The notes beneath the pieces are model-generated. The model did not search any database and was not told where the DNA came from. It saw only the letters and a list, made by a program, of their open reading frames with translations. Of a stretch of 64,000 bases of DNA, positions 1 to 13,658 are shown piece after piece; positions within the stretch are counted from its first letter, which is position 1, and the number at the start of each line of letters is the position of its first letter. The position numbers and the translations under genes were made by a program. Source of the stretch: Halalkalibacter hemicellulosilyticusJCM 9152. GTDB taxonomy: Bacteria > Bacillota > Bacilli > Bacillales > Bacillaceae_D. Location of the stretch: positions 36,903 through 100,902 of the forward strand of contig NZ_BAUU01000018.1 in NCBI RefSeq assembly GCF_000513115.1, written 5' to 3'.

Positions 1-68
1 CTCATGTAACGATGGCTTACACAAGACCGAGGCTTATTGGTGGTGTTCGTGCCGTCTACCACGAATGA
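1..68 (+). CDS. ywlG: YwlG family protein (UPF0340), C-terminal end only
   Basis: The window opens inside a gene. Reading from base 3 gives a 21-codon tail ending TRPRLIGGVRAVYHE and a TGA stop at 66-68. That tail resembles the end of the YwlG/TIGR01440 family, and ywlG directly precedes glyA in Bacillus subtilis, as here. The family has no firmly established function. Only the last residues are visible, so the call rests on the short match plus gene order. Confidence 0.7.
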   Translation, partial: HVTMAYTRPRLIGGVRAVYHE

Positions 69-114
69 ATCTGAATAAAAAATAGTTTTTTTAAAATAAT
101 GTACGGATTTGGAG

Positions 115-150
115 CCGTCTTATGTTAGAATATATTCTGAGATAGGACGG
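115..150 (+). promoter_or_regulatory. 36-bp imperfect dyad overlapping a probable glyA promoter
   Basis: Bases 115-132 and 133-150 are inverted copies agreeing at 15 of 18 positions, with a perfect 12-bp core palindrome AGAATATATTCT at 127-138. An extended -10 (TGTTAGAAT, 123-131) lies inside the dyad, with only a weak -35 near 103-108. There is no U-run, so it is a poor terminator. The overlap with the -10 suggests an operator. It does not resemble a PurR box, the known control of glyA in B. subtilis. Confidence 0.4.
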
Positions 151-190
151 TTTCGTTCAAATTCCGAAAGATGAAAGGAAGGGTATGGAG

Positions 191-1444
191 ATGAAATCAT
201 TACCAAAACAAGATCCGAAAGTATTTGCGGCGATTCAACAAGAGTTAGGTCGACAAAGAGATAAAATCGAACTGATTGCATCAGAGAATTTTGTAAGTGA
301 AGCTGTTATGGAAGCACAAGGCTCAGTTTTAACGAATAAGTATGCAGAAGGATATCCTGGCCGCCGTTATTATGGTGGTTGTGAATATGTTGATATTGTG
401 GAGGATATTGCCCGTGACCGTGCAAAGGAAATTTTCGGTGCGGAATACGTCAATGTTCAACCGCACTCAGGTGCTCAAGCAAACATGGCCGTTTATTTCA
501 CGATTTTAGAGCCAGGTGATACGGTACTAGGGATGAACTTATCGCACGGTGGGCACTTAACACACGGAAGTCCGGTTAACTTCAGTGGTGTTCTATATAA
601 CTTTGTGGAATATGGTGTTGATAAAGAAACGCAACGTATTGATTACGATGCGGTTCGTCAATTAGCTATAGAGAATAAGCCGAAGCTAATTGTAGCAGGA
701 GCAAGTGCGTATCCGCGTGCAATTGATTTCGCGAAGTTCCGTGAAATAGCAGATGAAGTGGGCGCTTACTTAATGGTTGATATGGCTCATATTGCCGGGC
801 TAGTAGCTGCAGGGTTACACCAAAATCCTGTTGAGCATGCTCATTTTGTCACAACGACAACACATAAGACATTACGTGGACCTCGTGGTGGTATGATTAT
901 GTGTCACGAGGAATTCGGAAAGAAAATTGACAAGTCGATTTTCCCTGGTATCCAAGGTGGTCCGCTTATGCATGTTATTTCAGCAAAAGCTGTTTCATTT
1001 GGAGAGGTCTTAACTCCTGAATTTAAGCAATATGCTCAATCTATTATTGATAATGCGAAGCGTCTTGGAGAGAAGCTTGTTCATGAAGGTGTGAACCTAG
1101 TTTCTGGCGGCTCTGATAATCACTTGCTTTTACTTGACCTTCGTACGTTAGAGTTAACAGGAAAAGTGGCGGAGGAAGCGTTAGATTCAGTTGGGATTAC
1201 AACGAATAAAAATACGATTCCATTTGACCCAGAGAGTCCGTTTGTAACGAGTGGTATTCGAATCGGTACAGCGGCTGTGACGGCTCGTGGATTGGATTTA
1301 GAAGCGATGGATGAATTAGGTGAATTAATCGCATTGACGTTGAAAAATGTCGACAATGAAGAGAAAAAGGCAGAAATTCGCGAGCGAGTAGCGGCTCTTA
1401 CAGCGAAATTCCCGATGTATCCAGGTCTAGGGGATTTAGTGTAA
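191..1444 (+). CDS. glyA: Serine hydroxymethyltransferase
   Basis: This PLP enzyme interconverts serine plus tetrahydrofolate with glycine plus 5,10-methylene-tetrahydrofolate and is the main source of one-carbon units in the cytoplasm. The 417-residue product is full length. It shows the IASENF and [10 protein letters not shown] motifs and the PLP-binding lysine in [11 protein letters not shown] (Lys226). ATG 191 is preferred over ATG 185 because the ribosome site AAAGGAAGGG ends at 183, two bases from 185 but seven from 191. The 191 start also gives the usual MK... N-terminus of Bacillus GlyA. It lies between ywlG and upp as in B. subtilis. Confidence 0.97.
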   Translation: MKSLPKQDPKVFAAIQQELGRQRDKIELIASENFVSEAVMEAQGSVLTNKYAEGYPGRRYYGGCEYVDIVEDIARDRAKEIFGAEYVNVQPHSGAQANMAVYFTILEPGDTVLGMNLSHGGHLTHGSPVNFSGVLYNFVEYGVDKETQRIDYDAVRQLAIENKPKLIVAGASAYPRAIDFAKFREIADEVGAYLMVDMAHIAGLVAAGLHQNPVEHAHFVTTTTHKTLRGPRGGMIMCHEEFGKKIDKSIFPGIQGGPLMHVISAKAVSFGEVLTPEFKQYAQSIIDNAKRLGEKLVHEGVNLVSGGSDNHLLLLDLRTLELTGKVAEEALDSVGITTNKNTIPFDPESPFVTSGIRIGTAAVTARGLDLEAMDELGELIALTLKNVDNEEKKAEIRERVAALTAKFPMYPGLGDLV

Positions 1445-1486
1445 CAACTCGAATAAGTGGATGAAAAAAAGGTAGGCTTATTGGAA

Positions 1487-1662
1487 GGGCGCTGAAAAAG
1501 TTAAAATCAAACTTTTTCAGTGCCCTTTAAGTAATGTGCGTAGCCGTTGCCCGATTTTGAAAGCCTTGCAATGAGTCGGTTTCTCATAGCAAGGCGCGCA
1601 ACGAGCGGAGCCATTACTCTTCTTTGAGTTACTAGAAAGGGCTTTTTCAGTGCCCTCCTCAT
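1487..1662 (+). repeat. Family A structured repeat, copy A1 (also a probable glyA terminator)
   Basis: The element begins with a 16-bp hairpin (1487-1502 with 1510-1525) followed by TTT, which can terminate glyA. The core contains nested stems: AGTAATG 1530-1536 with 1612-1618, CGTTGC 1545-1550 with 1598-1603, and an apical 13-bp stem with one mismatch (1563-1575 with 1583-1595). It closes with another CTTTTTCAGTGCCC near 1650. About 90 percent of the core recurs at 63481-63600, and diverged copies lie at 32434 (+), 17669 (-) and 5417 (-). The rest of the glyA-upp gap (1663-1939) shows no gene. Confidence 0.85.
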
Positions 1663-1939
1663 CGCTCTGCCCTTTTTGTGTGGCTTAGAAGTTAAAACTG
1701 CTATCCGGTTTTGCTGATGCCGTTAAAGGAGACTAAAGTGCATTTGTGAGTGGCGTCGGCTTCTATGTTACACGTTCGGTCGAAGAGCCTTAAAAACCAT
1801 TGAAACGGCTGAATACGATCCGACTAAGGTAAGTCTGTTAGCCGGTACTTTTTATCGTCTCAGCGGAGATCGGGGAAGATATCGGTAAATTCAAAACATT
1901 TAATTTTCATCATTCTTGCAAGAAAATCACTCATAGAGG

Positions 1940-1968
1940 TTGAATGAATGTGTCTTTTTTTGTAGAAT
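1940..1968 (+). promoter_or_regulatory. Sigma-A type promoter for upp
   Basis: TTGAAT at 1940-1945 and TAGAAT at 1963-1968 are separated by 17 bp. The predicted start point lies about 35 bases before the upp start codon. Confidence 0.65.
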
Positions 1969-2011
1969 TTCAAAGAGTGAATAGAAGTCCGAATACGAAG
2001 GAGCCATAATA

Positions 2012-2641
2012 ATGAGTAAAGTATTTGTATTTGATCACCCGTTGATCCAACATAAATTGACGTATATCCGTGATAAATCGACTGGTACGAAGGAATTTAG
2101 AGAGTTAGTTGATGAAGTGTCTGCTTTGATGGCTTTTGAGATTACTCGCAATTTGCCGACGCAAGAAGTGACAATAGAAACACCTGTAGGGAAGGCGACA
2201 TCAAAGACGATTGCTGGGAAGAAGCTTGGTCTTGTACCTATTTTGCGAGCAGGTCTAGGTATGGTCGATGGAATTTTGCGAATGATTCCTGCGGCCAAGG
2301 TGGGCCATGTCGGCTTGTATCGTGATCCAGAAACATTAAAGCCGGTCGAATATTATGTGAAGTTACCGAATGATGTCAATGAGCGTGAGTTGATTGTTAT
2401 TGATCCTATGCTAGCTACTGGAGGATCAGCGATCGATGCGATTACAAGTATTAAAAGGCGTGGCGCAACTTCGATTAAGCTAATGTGCTTAGTGGCGGCT
2501 CCTGAAGGGGTGGCGGCTGTACAAATAGCTCATCCTGATGTTGATATTTACTTGGCGGCCATGGATGAGAAATTAAATGAAAAAGGTTACATCGTTCCAG
2601 GTTTAGGGGATGCAGGCGATCGCCTTTTTGGAACGAAATAA
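2012..2641 (+). CDS. upp: Uracil phosphoribosyltransferase
   Basis: This pyrimidine salvage enzyme makes UMP from uracil and PRPP in the cytoplasm. The 209-residue protein is full length. It has the PILRAGLGM segment near residue 76 and the PRPP-binding loop [10 protein letters not shown] at 131-140. The C-terminal [13 protein letters not shown] is the uracil-recognition region of the family. The site GAAGGAG ends nine bases before the ATG. It has its own promoter (1940-1968) and terminator (2665-2709), so it appears to be transcribed alone, between glyA and the atp region as in B. subtilis. Confidence 0.97.
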   Translation: MSKVFVFDHPLIQHKLTYIRDKSTGTKEFRELVDEVSALMAFEITRNLPTQEVTIETPVGKATSKTIAGKKLGLVPILRAGLGMVDGILRMIPAAKVGHVGLYRDPETLKPVEYYVKLPNDVNERELIVIDPMLATGGSAIDAITSIKRRGATSIKLMCLVAAPEGVAAVQIAHPDVDIYLAAMDEKLNEKGYIVPGLGDAGDRLFGTK

Positions 2642-2664
2642 TGGGGGAAGAAGCAAGGGCATCG

Positions 2665-2709
2665 AAGAAGTTCAACTATGCTATAAGCAGCATGGTTGAG
2701 CTTCTTTTG
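2665..2709 (+). terminator. Rho-independent terminator of upp
   Basis: An 18-bp stem with a few G-U pairs (2665-2682 with 2689-2706), a 6-base loop and a TTTT run at the end. Confidence 0.75.
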
Positions 2710-2733
2710 TACTTCTTAATGGGCGGAACAAGG

Positions 2734-2914
2734 GGAATCCTCATTCCGCTAAAGTGGAGATAAGTAAGTTGAAGTGACTAATAAGGAACCCTCATTCCTC
2801 TAATTAGACAGAGTGAAAGGAGAAAGAGGTCAAAAACGACAAATAGAGGAATGAGAATGACAAAACACGGTAAAAACAGCACTTATTAAGTGAATAAAGG
2901 AATGAGGATCCGTT
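2734..2914. repeat. Family B four-motif array, copy B1
   Basis: Two L motifs (consensus TCCTCATTCCGCT) start at 2738 and 2789, and two inverted R motifs (AGAGGAATGAGGA) start at 2845 and 2896. The spacings are 51, 56 and 51 bp. The sequences between motifs differ from those of the other copies. No gene is visible in the remaining 2915-3050. Confidence 0.85.
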
Positions 2915-3051
2915 CAATGATCGTAAGTGAAAATCTACTTCAGGAAAATCTGTACATTTGTATGAAGCCCATCATGTCATAGGCTCCCGTTACGTGGCAT
3001 TGATACATAAAAATGGTTATCGTGCATCATACTATTTCTATCTAGAATTGG

Positions 3052-5310
3052 GTGGGGGAGTTTGATGTTGAAAAAATGCTTCGTTGTTTTCATATTAGCA
3101 ACTTTATTATCTACGTTAAACAGTGGGCAATTATTTGCCTGAATCAGTTACCTGAGCAAAAGAAGCAAAGGGATCAGGACGTTGTTGTCATTGTAACGAC
3201 TTCAGGTAATCTTGAAGAGGTCGCTCAAGAAGTGGTGGCCCTTCTACCAGATAGTGAGATTCGAAAAATGTATCGCACTGTTTTAAATGGTTTTTCACTA
3301 GAGCTTAAGGAAGGAGAGCTTGATTTATTAGCGGGTATAGAGGCCATTGATCGTATTGATCGAGTTACGGAATATTCGGTTGATTTGGATGGAAGTGTGC
3401 CATTTATAGGTGGTAACGCGACTCGTGGTATGGTGGATGATGGCGGACAGCGTCTAACAGGAAAAGGAATTAAAGTAGCTGTTATCGATACAGGTGTTGA
3501 TTATACTCATCCAGATTTAAAAGCGAACTTTCGTGGTGGTTACGATGTTGTTGATTATGATCATGATCCGATGGAAACAACGTCCAAACAAGGGCAGCCA
3601 ACGCTACATGGGACACATGTAGCTGGAATCATTGCGGCTAACGGAAAGGTGAAGGGTGTGGCGCCAGAAGCAGAGATTTACGCTTATCGTGCGCTAGGGC
3701 CTGGTGGGTCAGGTACGACAGAGCAAGTCATTGAGGCGATCGAAAAAGCGGTGGCAGATGAAGTTGATATTATTAATTTATCCTTAGGAAATACGGTGAA
3801 TGGTCCAGATTGGCCGACAAGCGTTGCGCTTGATCAAGCGGTTGATGAAGGTATTGTCGCAGTGACATCAAATGGGAATAGCGGTCCGAAAATGTGGACA
3901 GTAGGATCGCCTGGTACGTCGACGAAAGCTATTTCGGTTGGGGCATCAGCTCCGCCGATTAAGACGCCTTATTTAACGTATGTTGGCGAGGATAAAGAGT
4001 TAACGGTTTATCCGATGGGAGGAGCCCTGCCGTGGGATTTAAGGAGAGATCGTGAGCTTGTTTATTTGGATTATGGACTAGAAGACGATTGGCAAGAAGT
4101 CGATGTGAAAGGGAAGGTCGTACTTGTGAAACGGGGAATGATCCCTTTTTCAGAGAAAGCGGAGTATGCTGAGAAGGCAGGCGTTAAAGCGCTTATTATA
4201 TACAATAATCTCTCAGGAGCTTTTGTCGGAATGGTGGAACCTTCTAAGAAAATTCCAGTTGTAAGCTTGACGAAGGAAGACGGGGAATGGCTTGTCGAAA
4301 AGATTAAAAAAGGGAAGAACTCTCCTCATTTACGGACGGTGTATCGTCATGAGGAGGACTTTATTGCGCCATTTAGCTCAAGAGGCCCTGTCACCCAAAC
4401 GTGGGAAGTGAAGCCGGATATTGTCGCGCCAGGAGTAGCGATTGATAGCACTGTTCCACAAGGATACCTTGGTTTAAATGGCACAAGCATGTCTGCGCCG
4501 CATGTTGCAGGAGCAGCAGCGCTAGTAAAACAAGCTCACCCTGATTGGACACCAGAGCAAATTAAAGCTGCGTTAATGAATACAGCGAAGAGGCTTGAAA
4601 ACGATGAGGGAGAGCTCTATTTACCTTACGAGCAAGGGGCAGGTAGGCTTCAAGTAGATAAAGCTGTTGAAGTAAAAACATTAGCGTATCCAGCAACATT
4701 AACGTTTGGAAAATGGTCAAAGGATGATAAGCGTGAAAAGAGAACGGTATCGTTCACAATTGAAAACCATGATCACGTAACGCGGACATATCATGTGAAG
4801 CCGCCGTTTGAAGCTCCAGATGGCTTGCAATGGAAGGTTCCTTTTTCCCTTGAGTTAAAGCCGGGCGAAAAGAAAGAAGTGCAAGTGGAGCTCGATTTAT
4901 TTCCAGCTGTACTTGAGGAAGGGATTCATCATGGTCATATTGAAATTGAAGGCGGACGTGATGAAATTTCAATCCCTTACGTCTTCTTTATCGAGGAGCC
5001 TAACTATCCACGAGTGATGGCCTTTAATTTCGGAGTAGGTGACCATCCAGGAAATTACCGCTACGAGCTCTATTTGCCGGGAGGGGCAGAGGAAATGGGT
5101 ATTGCTTTGTATGATCCGGATACGTTTGAATTTATTCAGTTCCTTGATGTGAAATACAACATTGGGCGTGGAATGGTTAGTGGGACTTGGTCGAAGCCTA
5201 GTGTTGAGGACGGAACGTATAAAGCGCTTGTATACGCACGTAAAGACGGCAAGGAAGACACAATTGAAGCAATGATTACAATTGGTGACATTTTAAGGCC
5301 GCATTCATGA
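3052..5310 (+). CDS. Subtilisin-family (S8) serine protease with PA domain, signal peptide frameshifted
   Basis: This is an extracellular protein-degrading enzyme of the Vpr-like subtilase group. Counting from the nominal GTG at 3052, the catalytic triad is Asp146 (VIDTGVD), His186 (HGTHVAG) and Ser479 (NGTSMSAPH). A protease-associated (PA) insert lies at roughly 335-440, and a C-terminal Fn3-like or beta-sandwich region covers about 545-750. A propeptide-like stretch lies at about 40-110. The first 30 codons of this frame look artificial, because the true signal peptide is read one frame over at 3065-3142. Either the gene has a one-base deletion and the product is not exported, or the base is missing from the assembly. 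The catalytic region itself is intact. It interrupts the usual upp-atp adjacency. Confidence 0.85.
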   Translation: MGEFDVEKMLRCFHISNFIIYVKQWAIICLNQLPEQKKQRDQDVVVIVTTSGNLEEVAQEVVALLPDSEIRKMYRTVLNGFSLELKEGELDLLAGIEAIDRIDRVTEYSVDLDGSVPFIGGNATRGMVDDGGQRLTGKGIKVAVIDTGVDYTHPDLKANFRGGYDVVDYDHDPMETTSKQGQPTLHGTHVAGIIAANGKVKGVAPEAEIYAYRALGPGGSGTTEQVIEAIEKAVADEVDIINLSLGNTVNGPDWPTSVALDQAVDEGIVAVTSNGNSGPKMWTVGSPGTSTKAISVGASAPPIKTPYLTYVGEDKELTVYPMGGALPWDLRRDRELVYLDYGLEDDWQEVDVKGKVVLVKRGMIPFSEKAEYAEKAGVKALIIYNNLSGAFVGMVEPSKKIPVVSLTKEDGEWLVEKIKKGKNSPHLRTVYRHEEDFIAPFSSRGPVTQTWEVKPDIVAPGVAIDSTVPQGYLGLNGTSMSAPHVAGAAALVKQAHPDWTPEQIKAALMNTAKRLENDEGELYLPYEQGAGRLQVDKAVEVKTLAYPATLTFGKWSKDDKREKRTVSFTIENHDHVTRTYHVKPPFEAPDGLQWKVPFSLELKPGEKKEVQVELDLFPAVLEEGIHHGHIEIEGGRDEISIPYVFFIEEPNYPRVMAFNFGVGDHPGNYRYELYLPGGAEEMGIALYDPDTFEFIQFLDVKYNIGRGMVSGTWSKPSVEDGTYKALVYARKDGKEDTIEAMITIGDILRPHS
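3065..3142 (+). other. Out-of-frame signal peptide of the downstream protease
   Basis: An ATG eight bases or less after a GGGGGAG ribosome site opens a 25-codon reading frame, MLKKCFVVFILATLL..., with a classical signal peptide: Lys pair, long hydrophobic core and a small-residue end (LFA). It stops at TGA 3140-3142. The protease continues in another frame. One extra C near 3138-3140 (GCC CTG for GCCTG) would join the two as LFA-LNQLPEQ. Confidence 0.75.
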
Positions 5311-5312
5311 AG

Positions 5313-5417
5313 AGAGCCACTAAAAAGGTGAAATAACCAGCAATGGCTCCACTCGTTGCTTACTAATAGGAAAATTTCATTCGTATCAAGCTGTTCAAAT
5401 TAGGCAGCAGAACACTG
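5313..5417 (-). repeat. Family A repeat, degenerate copy A6 (antisense)
   Basis: The reverse complement aligns with copies A1 and A2: AGCAATGGCTCCACTCGTTGCT at its left, then TCGTATCAAGC and a TTCAAATTAGGCAGC segment. One side of the apical stem is lost. It begins directly after the protease stop codon. The rest of the gap to 5637 holds a 10-bp hairpin (5433-5442 with 5447-5456) and no gene. Confidence 0.6.
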
Positions 5418-5637
5418 TAAAAAGCAAAAAATGCGAGGAGCTCACGAGCTCCTTGCGGGAAGCTTTAATTGCGCTCCGTGTATTTGTTATGATCCTCTGC
5501 ATTCCAACATGCTTATCCTGGTCAGATCTTTTCAAAAAACGTGTCGATCTTTATGATGCGTCTATCCAATTTTCGGAGTTTTTTGACAGTAATGTGAACG
5601 GATATGTCGTGAGTGTGTAAATCTGTGGGAAAACGCA

Positions 5638-5666
5638 TTGACACAAGGGGTATGCTATTGTACGAT
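5638..5666 (+). promoter_or_regulatory. Sigma-A promoter of the atp operon
   Basis: A perfect TTGACA at 5638-5643, a 17-bp spacer and TACGAT at 5661-5666, placed 68 bases before the first gene of the operon. Confidence 0.75.
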
Positions 5667-5733
5667 TACAAAGGGTATGAAGAAAAACTCTACATATTTA
5701 TATGCTCAGCAAAATGAATGTTGAGGTGAAACG

Positions 5734-5967
5734 ATGTCAAATGACAAAAATGGCAATCGAGTTTTCCGGACGATGGCACTTGTCTCGACGATTTCCTCCT
5801 ATATCGTAGGTGGAACAGTTGGTGGTGTATTTATTGGTCTCTGGTTAGGGAACCAATTTGGAGCAAAGCCATTTTTCATCATCACTTTTTTATTGCTGGG
5901 ACTTTGTACAGGGTTTTACGGCGTATATAAAACCGTCGAGCCTTTTTTAGGGGAAGGTCGGAAGTGA
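5734..5967 (+). CDS. atpZ: AtpZ, small membrane protein of the alkaliphile atp operon
   Basis: This 77-residue protein has two membrane helices, at about 15-38 and 45-67. Its glycine-rich segment VGGTVGGVFIGLWLG is typical of the AtpZ/AtpI family. In alkaliphilic Bacillus pseudofirmus OF4 an extra gene atpZ precedes atpI, and together they have been linked to Mg2+ supply under alkaline conditions. The position, size and four-base overlap with the next gene match that arrangement. It starts at ATG after GAGGTGA. The exact role is inferred from that one system. Confidence 0.75.
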   Translation: MSNDKNGNRVFRTMALVSTISSYIVGGTVGGVFIGLWLGNQFGAKPFFIITFLLLGLCTGFYGVYKTVEPFLGEGRK

Positions 5968-6302
5968 CAACGATTCAAAAAAAAATGAAAAATTATTGCT
6001 TAATCGTGTCAGGATTTGTGCTATTATGTATGATAGGTTATCTGACAAGTTCATTTCAGTCGCATTTCCTCGGCTTTATGATTGGGCTCCTCTTAGGCCT
6101 ACTCAGTCTTTGGACAACCTATCGGAAATCCATTTTGATTGGGGAAGCTGCCTCAGGCATGAAAAACCATACAACACTTTCCTATGTCGTAGCAGGGTTT
6201 GGTTTTGTTATTCGAATCGGAATCGCGTTACTAGGAGTATGGCTTGCCATTACATATCCAGAGCAGCTAGATTTAATCTCAGTCATTGCAGGCTTTGCCT
6301 GA
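5964..6302 (+). CDS. atpI: ATP synthase accessory protein I
   Basis: This 112-residue protein has four predicted membrane helices and sits just upstream of subunit a, the fixed place of atpI. AtpI is a chaperone-like protein for c-ring assembly and, in alkaliphiles, is implicated in Mg2+ uptake with AtpZ. Translation starts at GTG 5964, which overlaps the atpZ stop (GTGA), so the two are probably translationally coupled. Sequence conservation in this family is low, so the call leans on context. Confidence 0.8.
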   Translation: MTTIQKKMKNYCLIVSGFVLLCMIGYLTSSFQSHFLGFMIGLLLGLLSLWTTYRKSILIGEAASGMKNHTTLSYVVAGFGFVIRIGIALLGVWLAITYPEQLDLISVIAGFA

Positions 6303-6362
6303 TGTATTTCATTATTATGGCAGATATGCTTATTGAATTCGCTAGAAAGAGGTGAGAATTGA

Positions 6363-7076
<714 letters not shown>

Positions 7077-7081
7077 ACATT

Positions 7082-7101
7082 GCTCATTTCAACACATGAG
7101 C
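7082..7101 (+). other. Intercistronic hairpin between atpB and atpE
   Basis: GCTCAT 7082-7087 pairs with ATGAGC 7096-7101 over an 8-base loop, six bases after the atpB stop. An AT-rich leader and a strong AAGGAGG site for atpE follow. It may protect or insulate the atpE message. Confidence 0.35.
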
Positions 7102-7134
7102 GTTTAAATAATTAAAAAATAAACTTATCCTTAA

Positions 7135-7365
<231 letters not shown>

Positions 7366-7400
7366 TTCTTGAGCTTGTGTTGTAAGCAAGCTTCACTACG

Positions 7401-7444
7401 GGAAATGGCGACAGTGTTCATTTAGAACCTTCGCCATTCCTTTT
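7401..7444 (+). terminator. Hairpin with T-tract between atpE and atpF (possible partial terminator)
   Basis: GGAAATGGCGA 7401-7411 pairs, with one bulge, with TCGCCATTCC 7431-7440, and TTTT follows. A smaller GTTC/GAAC helix lies in the loop. Partial stopping here would make more c-subunit message than downstream message. A minor AGCTTG/CAAGCT hairpin precedes it. Confidence 0.4.
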
Positions 7445-7529
7445 GTACGACTACCAAAGAAGATAATGAATCAATTACTTATACATTGAATGGAAGAATT
7501 CTTCACATCCATGAAAGGAGTGAATCCAA

Positions 7530-8015
7530 TTGACAATACCTTGGGGATCGATATTATACCAACTCATTGCGTTTTTAACGTTACTATTTTTCCTAAAGAA
7601 ATTTGCGTTAAAACCTTTACTTGGTGTAATGGAAAAGCGTGAACAAATTGTAAATGATAATCTTGACTCAGCAGAGAAGACTCGTAAGGAAGCGGAAGAG
7701 CTTATTGCGAATCAAACGAAAGAGCTTGAGAAAGCAAAAGAAGAAGCAAACGAAATTATTCAAAATGCGAAGAAGCTTAGTGAACAGCAAGGGCAAGACA
7801 TTATTGCTCAAGCAAGAGAAAATGCCGAGCGTTTGAAGGATGCTGCATTAGCTGAAATCCAACGTGAGAAAGAGCAGGCAGTTGCTTCATTACGTGAAGA
7901 AGTAGCAGATCTTTCTGTCTTAATTGCTCAGAAGGTCATTACAAAAGAATTGGATGCAAATGAGCAGGAGAAGCTAGTTGCAGATTATCTGAAAGAAGTA
8001 GGCGAGAAGCTATGA
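7530..8015 (+). CDS. atpF: ATP synthase F0 subunit b
   Basis: This peripheral-stalk subunit has one N-terminal membrane helix (about residues 5-27) followed by a long charged coiled coil. The 161-residue product is slightly shorter at its N-terminus than the B. subtilis protein. The start is TTG 7530, nine bases after AAAGGAG, because an in-frame TGA at 7521-7523 rules out anything upstream. Its stop overlaps the atpH start (ATGA), implying coupled translation. Confidence 0.95.
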   Translation: MTIPWGSILYQLIAFLTLLFFLKKFALKPLLGVMEKREQIVNDNLDSAEKTRKEAEELIANQTKELEKAKEEANEIIQNAKKLSEQQGQDIIAQARENAERLKDAALAEIQREKEQAVASLREEVADLSVLIAQKVITKELDANEQEKLVADYLKEVGEKL

Positions 8016-8560
8016 GCAATCTCACAGTAGCCAATCGTTATGCGGAAGCCCTTTTTAAAGTGGCACAAGAAAAGAACGTACTAAACGAATTGAATGCAGA
8101 GCTTCAATTAGTGAAAGACGTAATCGAATTAACTCCTGAATTTGTCCAGTTTGTTAGTCATCCGAAGGTAAAGACAGACAAAAAGCAAGCGTTTATTAAG
8201 GAAAGCTTCGGACAAGCGCTAAGTGAACCGAGCCTTCATCTGATTTACCTCTTAGTCGACCGTAAACGTACGGACATTCTCGTTCCATTAATTCAAACAT
8301 TTAAGAAGCTTGCACTAGATGCACAGGATAAAGCAGAAGCACTTGTCTATTCAGCTAAGCCTTTAGCGAAAGAAGACGAGCAGCAAATTGCCGAGCTTTT
8401 TGCAAAAAAAGCAGGGAAGAAACAGCTTGAAGTGAAAAATGTGGTAGATCAAGAGCTAATCGGAGGATTAAAAATCCGGATTGGCGATCGCATTTATGAC
8501 GGTAGTGTAAAGGCGCAGCTTGACCGCATGCAGCGTCAACTAATTGCCGGAACACGCTAG
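8012..8560 (+). CDS. atpH: ATP synthase F1 subunit delta
   Basis: This 182-residue protein joins the b-stalk to the top of the F1 head. It has the family's NRYAEALFKVAQEK N-terminus and a C-terminal VDQELIGGLKIRIGD segment. It overlaps atpF by four bases and is followed 12-20 bases later by atpA. Confidence 0.95.
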   Translation: MSNLTVANRYAEALFKVAQEKNVLNELNAELQLVKDVIELTPEFVQFVSHPKVKTDKKQAFIKESFGQALSEPSLHLIYLLVDRKRTDILVPLIQTFKKLALDAQDKAEALVYSAKPLAKEDEQQIAELFAKKAGKKQLEVKNVVDQELIGGLKIRIGDRIYDGSVKAQLDRMQRQLIAGTR

Positions 8561-8563
8561 TAG

Positions 8564-10090
<1,527 letters not shown>

Positions 10091-10103
10091 TCGAAACACT
10101 TGA

Positions 10104-10991
<888 letters not shown>

Positions 10992-11001
10992 AATCAATCA
11001 A

Positions 11002-11031
11002 AGGATGGAGCCAACCGACAAACTCCATCCT
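11002..11031 (+). other. Intercistronic hairpin between atpG and atpD
   Basis: A perfect 9-bp stem, AGGATGGAG 11002-11010 with CTCCATCCT 11023-11031, and a 12-base loop without a T-run, in an unusually long (181-base) gap for this operon. It is more likely an RNA-stability or processing element than a terminator. Confidence 0.45.
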
Positions 11032-11154
11032 AATGGAATAAAAGCTGGAACATAAGCTATTACAAGAATCAAAAGCACAAAAGAGATACCTGCAAAACAA
11101 AAAGGAAGCGCAAATAAAATGGCTATCCGAAACACATAGCGTGAAAGCTATTAG

Positions 11155-12585
<1,431 letters not shown>

Positions 12586-12623
12586 CACTAAAAGAGGGGG
12601 CGTACTCCTCTCTATGCTAGTAA

Positions 12624-13037
<414 letters not shown>

Positions 13038-13040
13038 GAA

Positions 13041-13068
13041 AAAGGTGCCGAAAGAGGCGCCTTTTTTT
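13041..13068 (+). terminator. Terminator of the atp operon
   Basis: A 9-bp stem AAAGGTGCC/GGCGCCTTT with a 6-base loop, followed by seven T residues (13062-13068). Confidence 0.9.
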
Positions 13069-13658
13069 GTTTGGAATACGGATGTGTCTTTACTAATCAA
13101 AAGAAGGAGGGTTTAGGTGGAATCCGAGGCGAAAATGCACCAAAAAAGAAAATAGGTGCAGGTTGAAGAAGAAAATGTTTTATACTAGCATGGCTATCTT
13201 AAAAAATCTGGAATTCCAATTAAGACTGTGTTCATAGATCGACAAATGGTGAGCTGAGTCATGAAGTTTAAAAAATGTTGAAATGGTTTGCCTGTCTTCC
13301 TATTTTAAGAGGGGCTATTGCAATATCGGCCTTTTTTCATTATCCATATCACCGTTTCATTTCGTACTTCCTAAAACAGTTTCAAGAATCTCATTTAAAT
13401 ATCTCATAGTACATTTATAAAATGTGAACAATATGTTTAAAAAACCATACAAGTTTTATTTTTGGCTAATTAGATAAAAAGTCGCTCAAACCATTGCGAT
13501 GTAAGCGTTTCACTCCTGTATAGCCAAGTTTAATTAGATTTATATACCTATGGATTTTTTTTTTTGTTTCCGTTAAGATGGAGAAGGTTGTGTCATGTTG
13601 ACAAGTAACCTAAAATAAATGGGGGTAGAGATAAGATCAAAGAAAAGGGGTCATGTCT
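13069..13658. other. Long intergenic region between atpC and ywzB
   Basis: About 590 bases with no convincing gene. It holds a TATACT box at 13181-13186 without a good -35, a weak GC-plus-T-run hairpin near 13302-13335, and a TTGACA at about 13594 with no matching -10. B. subtilis also has intergenic DNA here, but I see no shared element. Confidence 0.4.

Noticed and set aside
185..190. Start of glyA at ATG 185.
   Set aside because: The ribosome site ends two bases before it; ATG 191 has correct spacing and matches family N-termini.
5996..6355. A 119-codon frame overlapping atpI on the same strand.
   Set aside because: Cys- and Arg-rich nonsense composition; atpI in the other frame has the expected membrane helices and overlap with atpZ.
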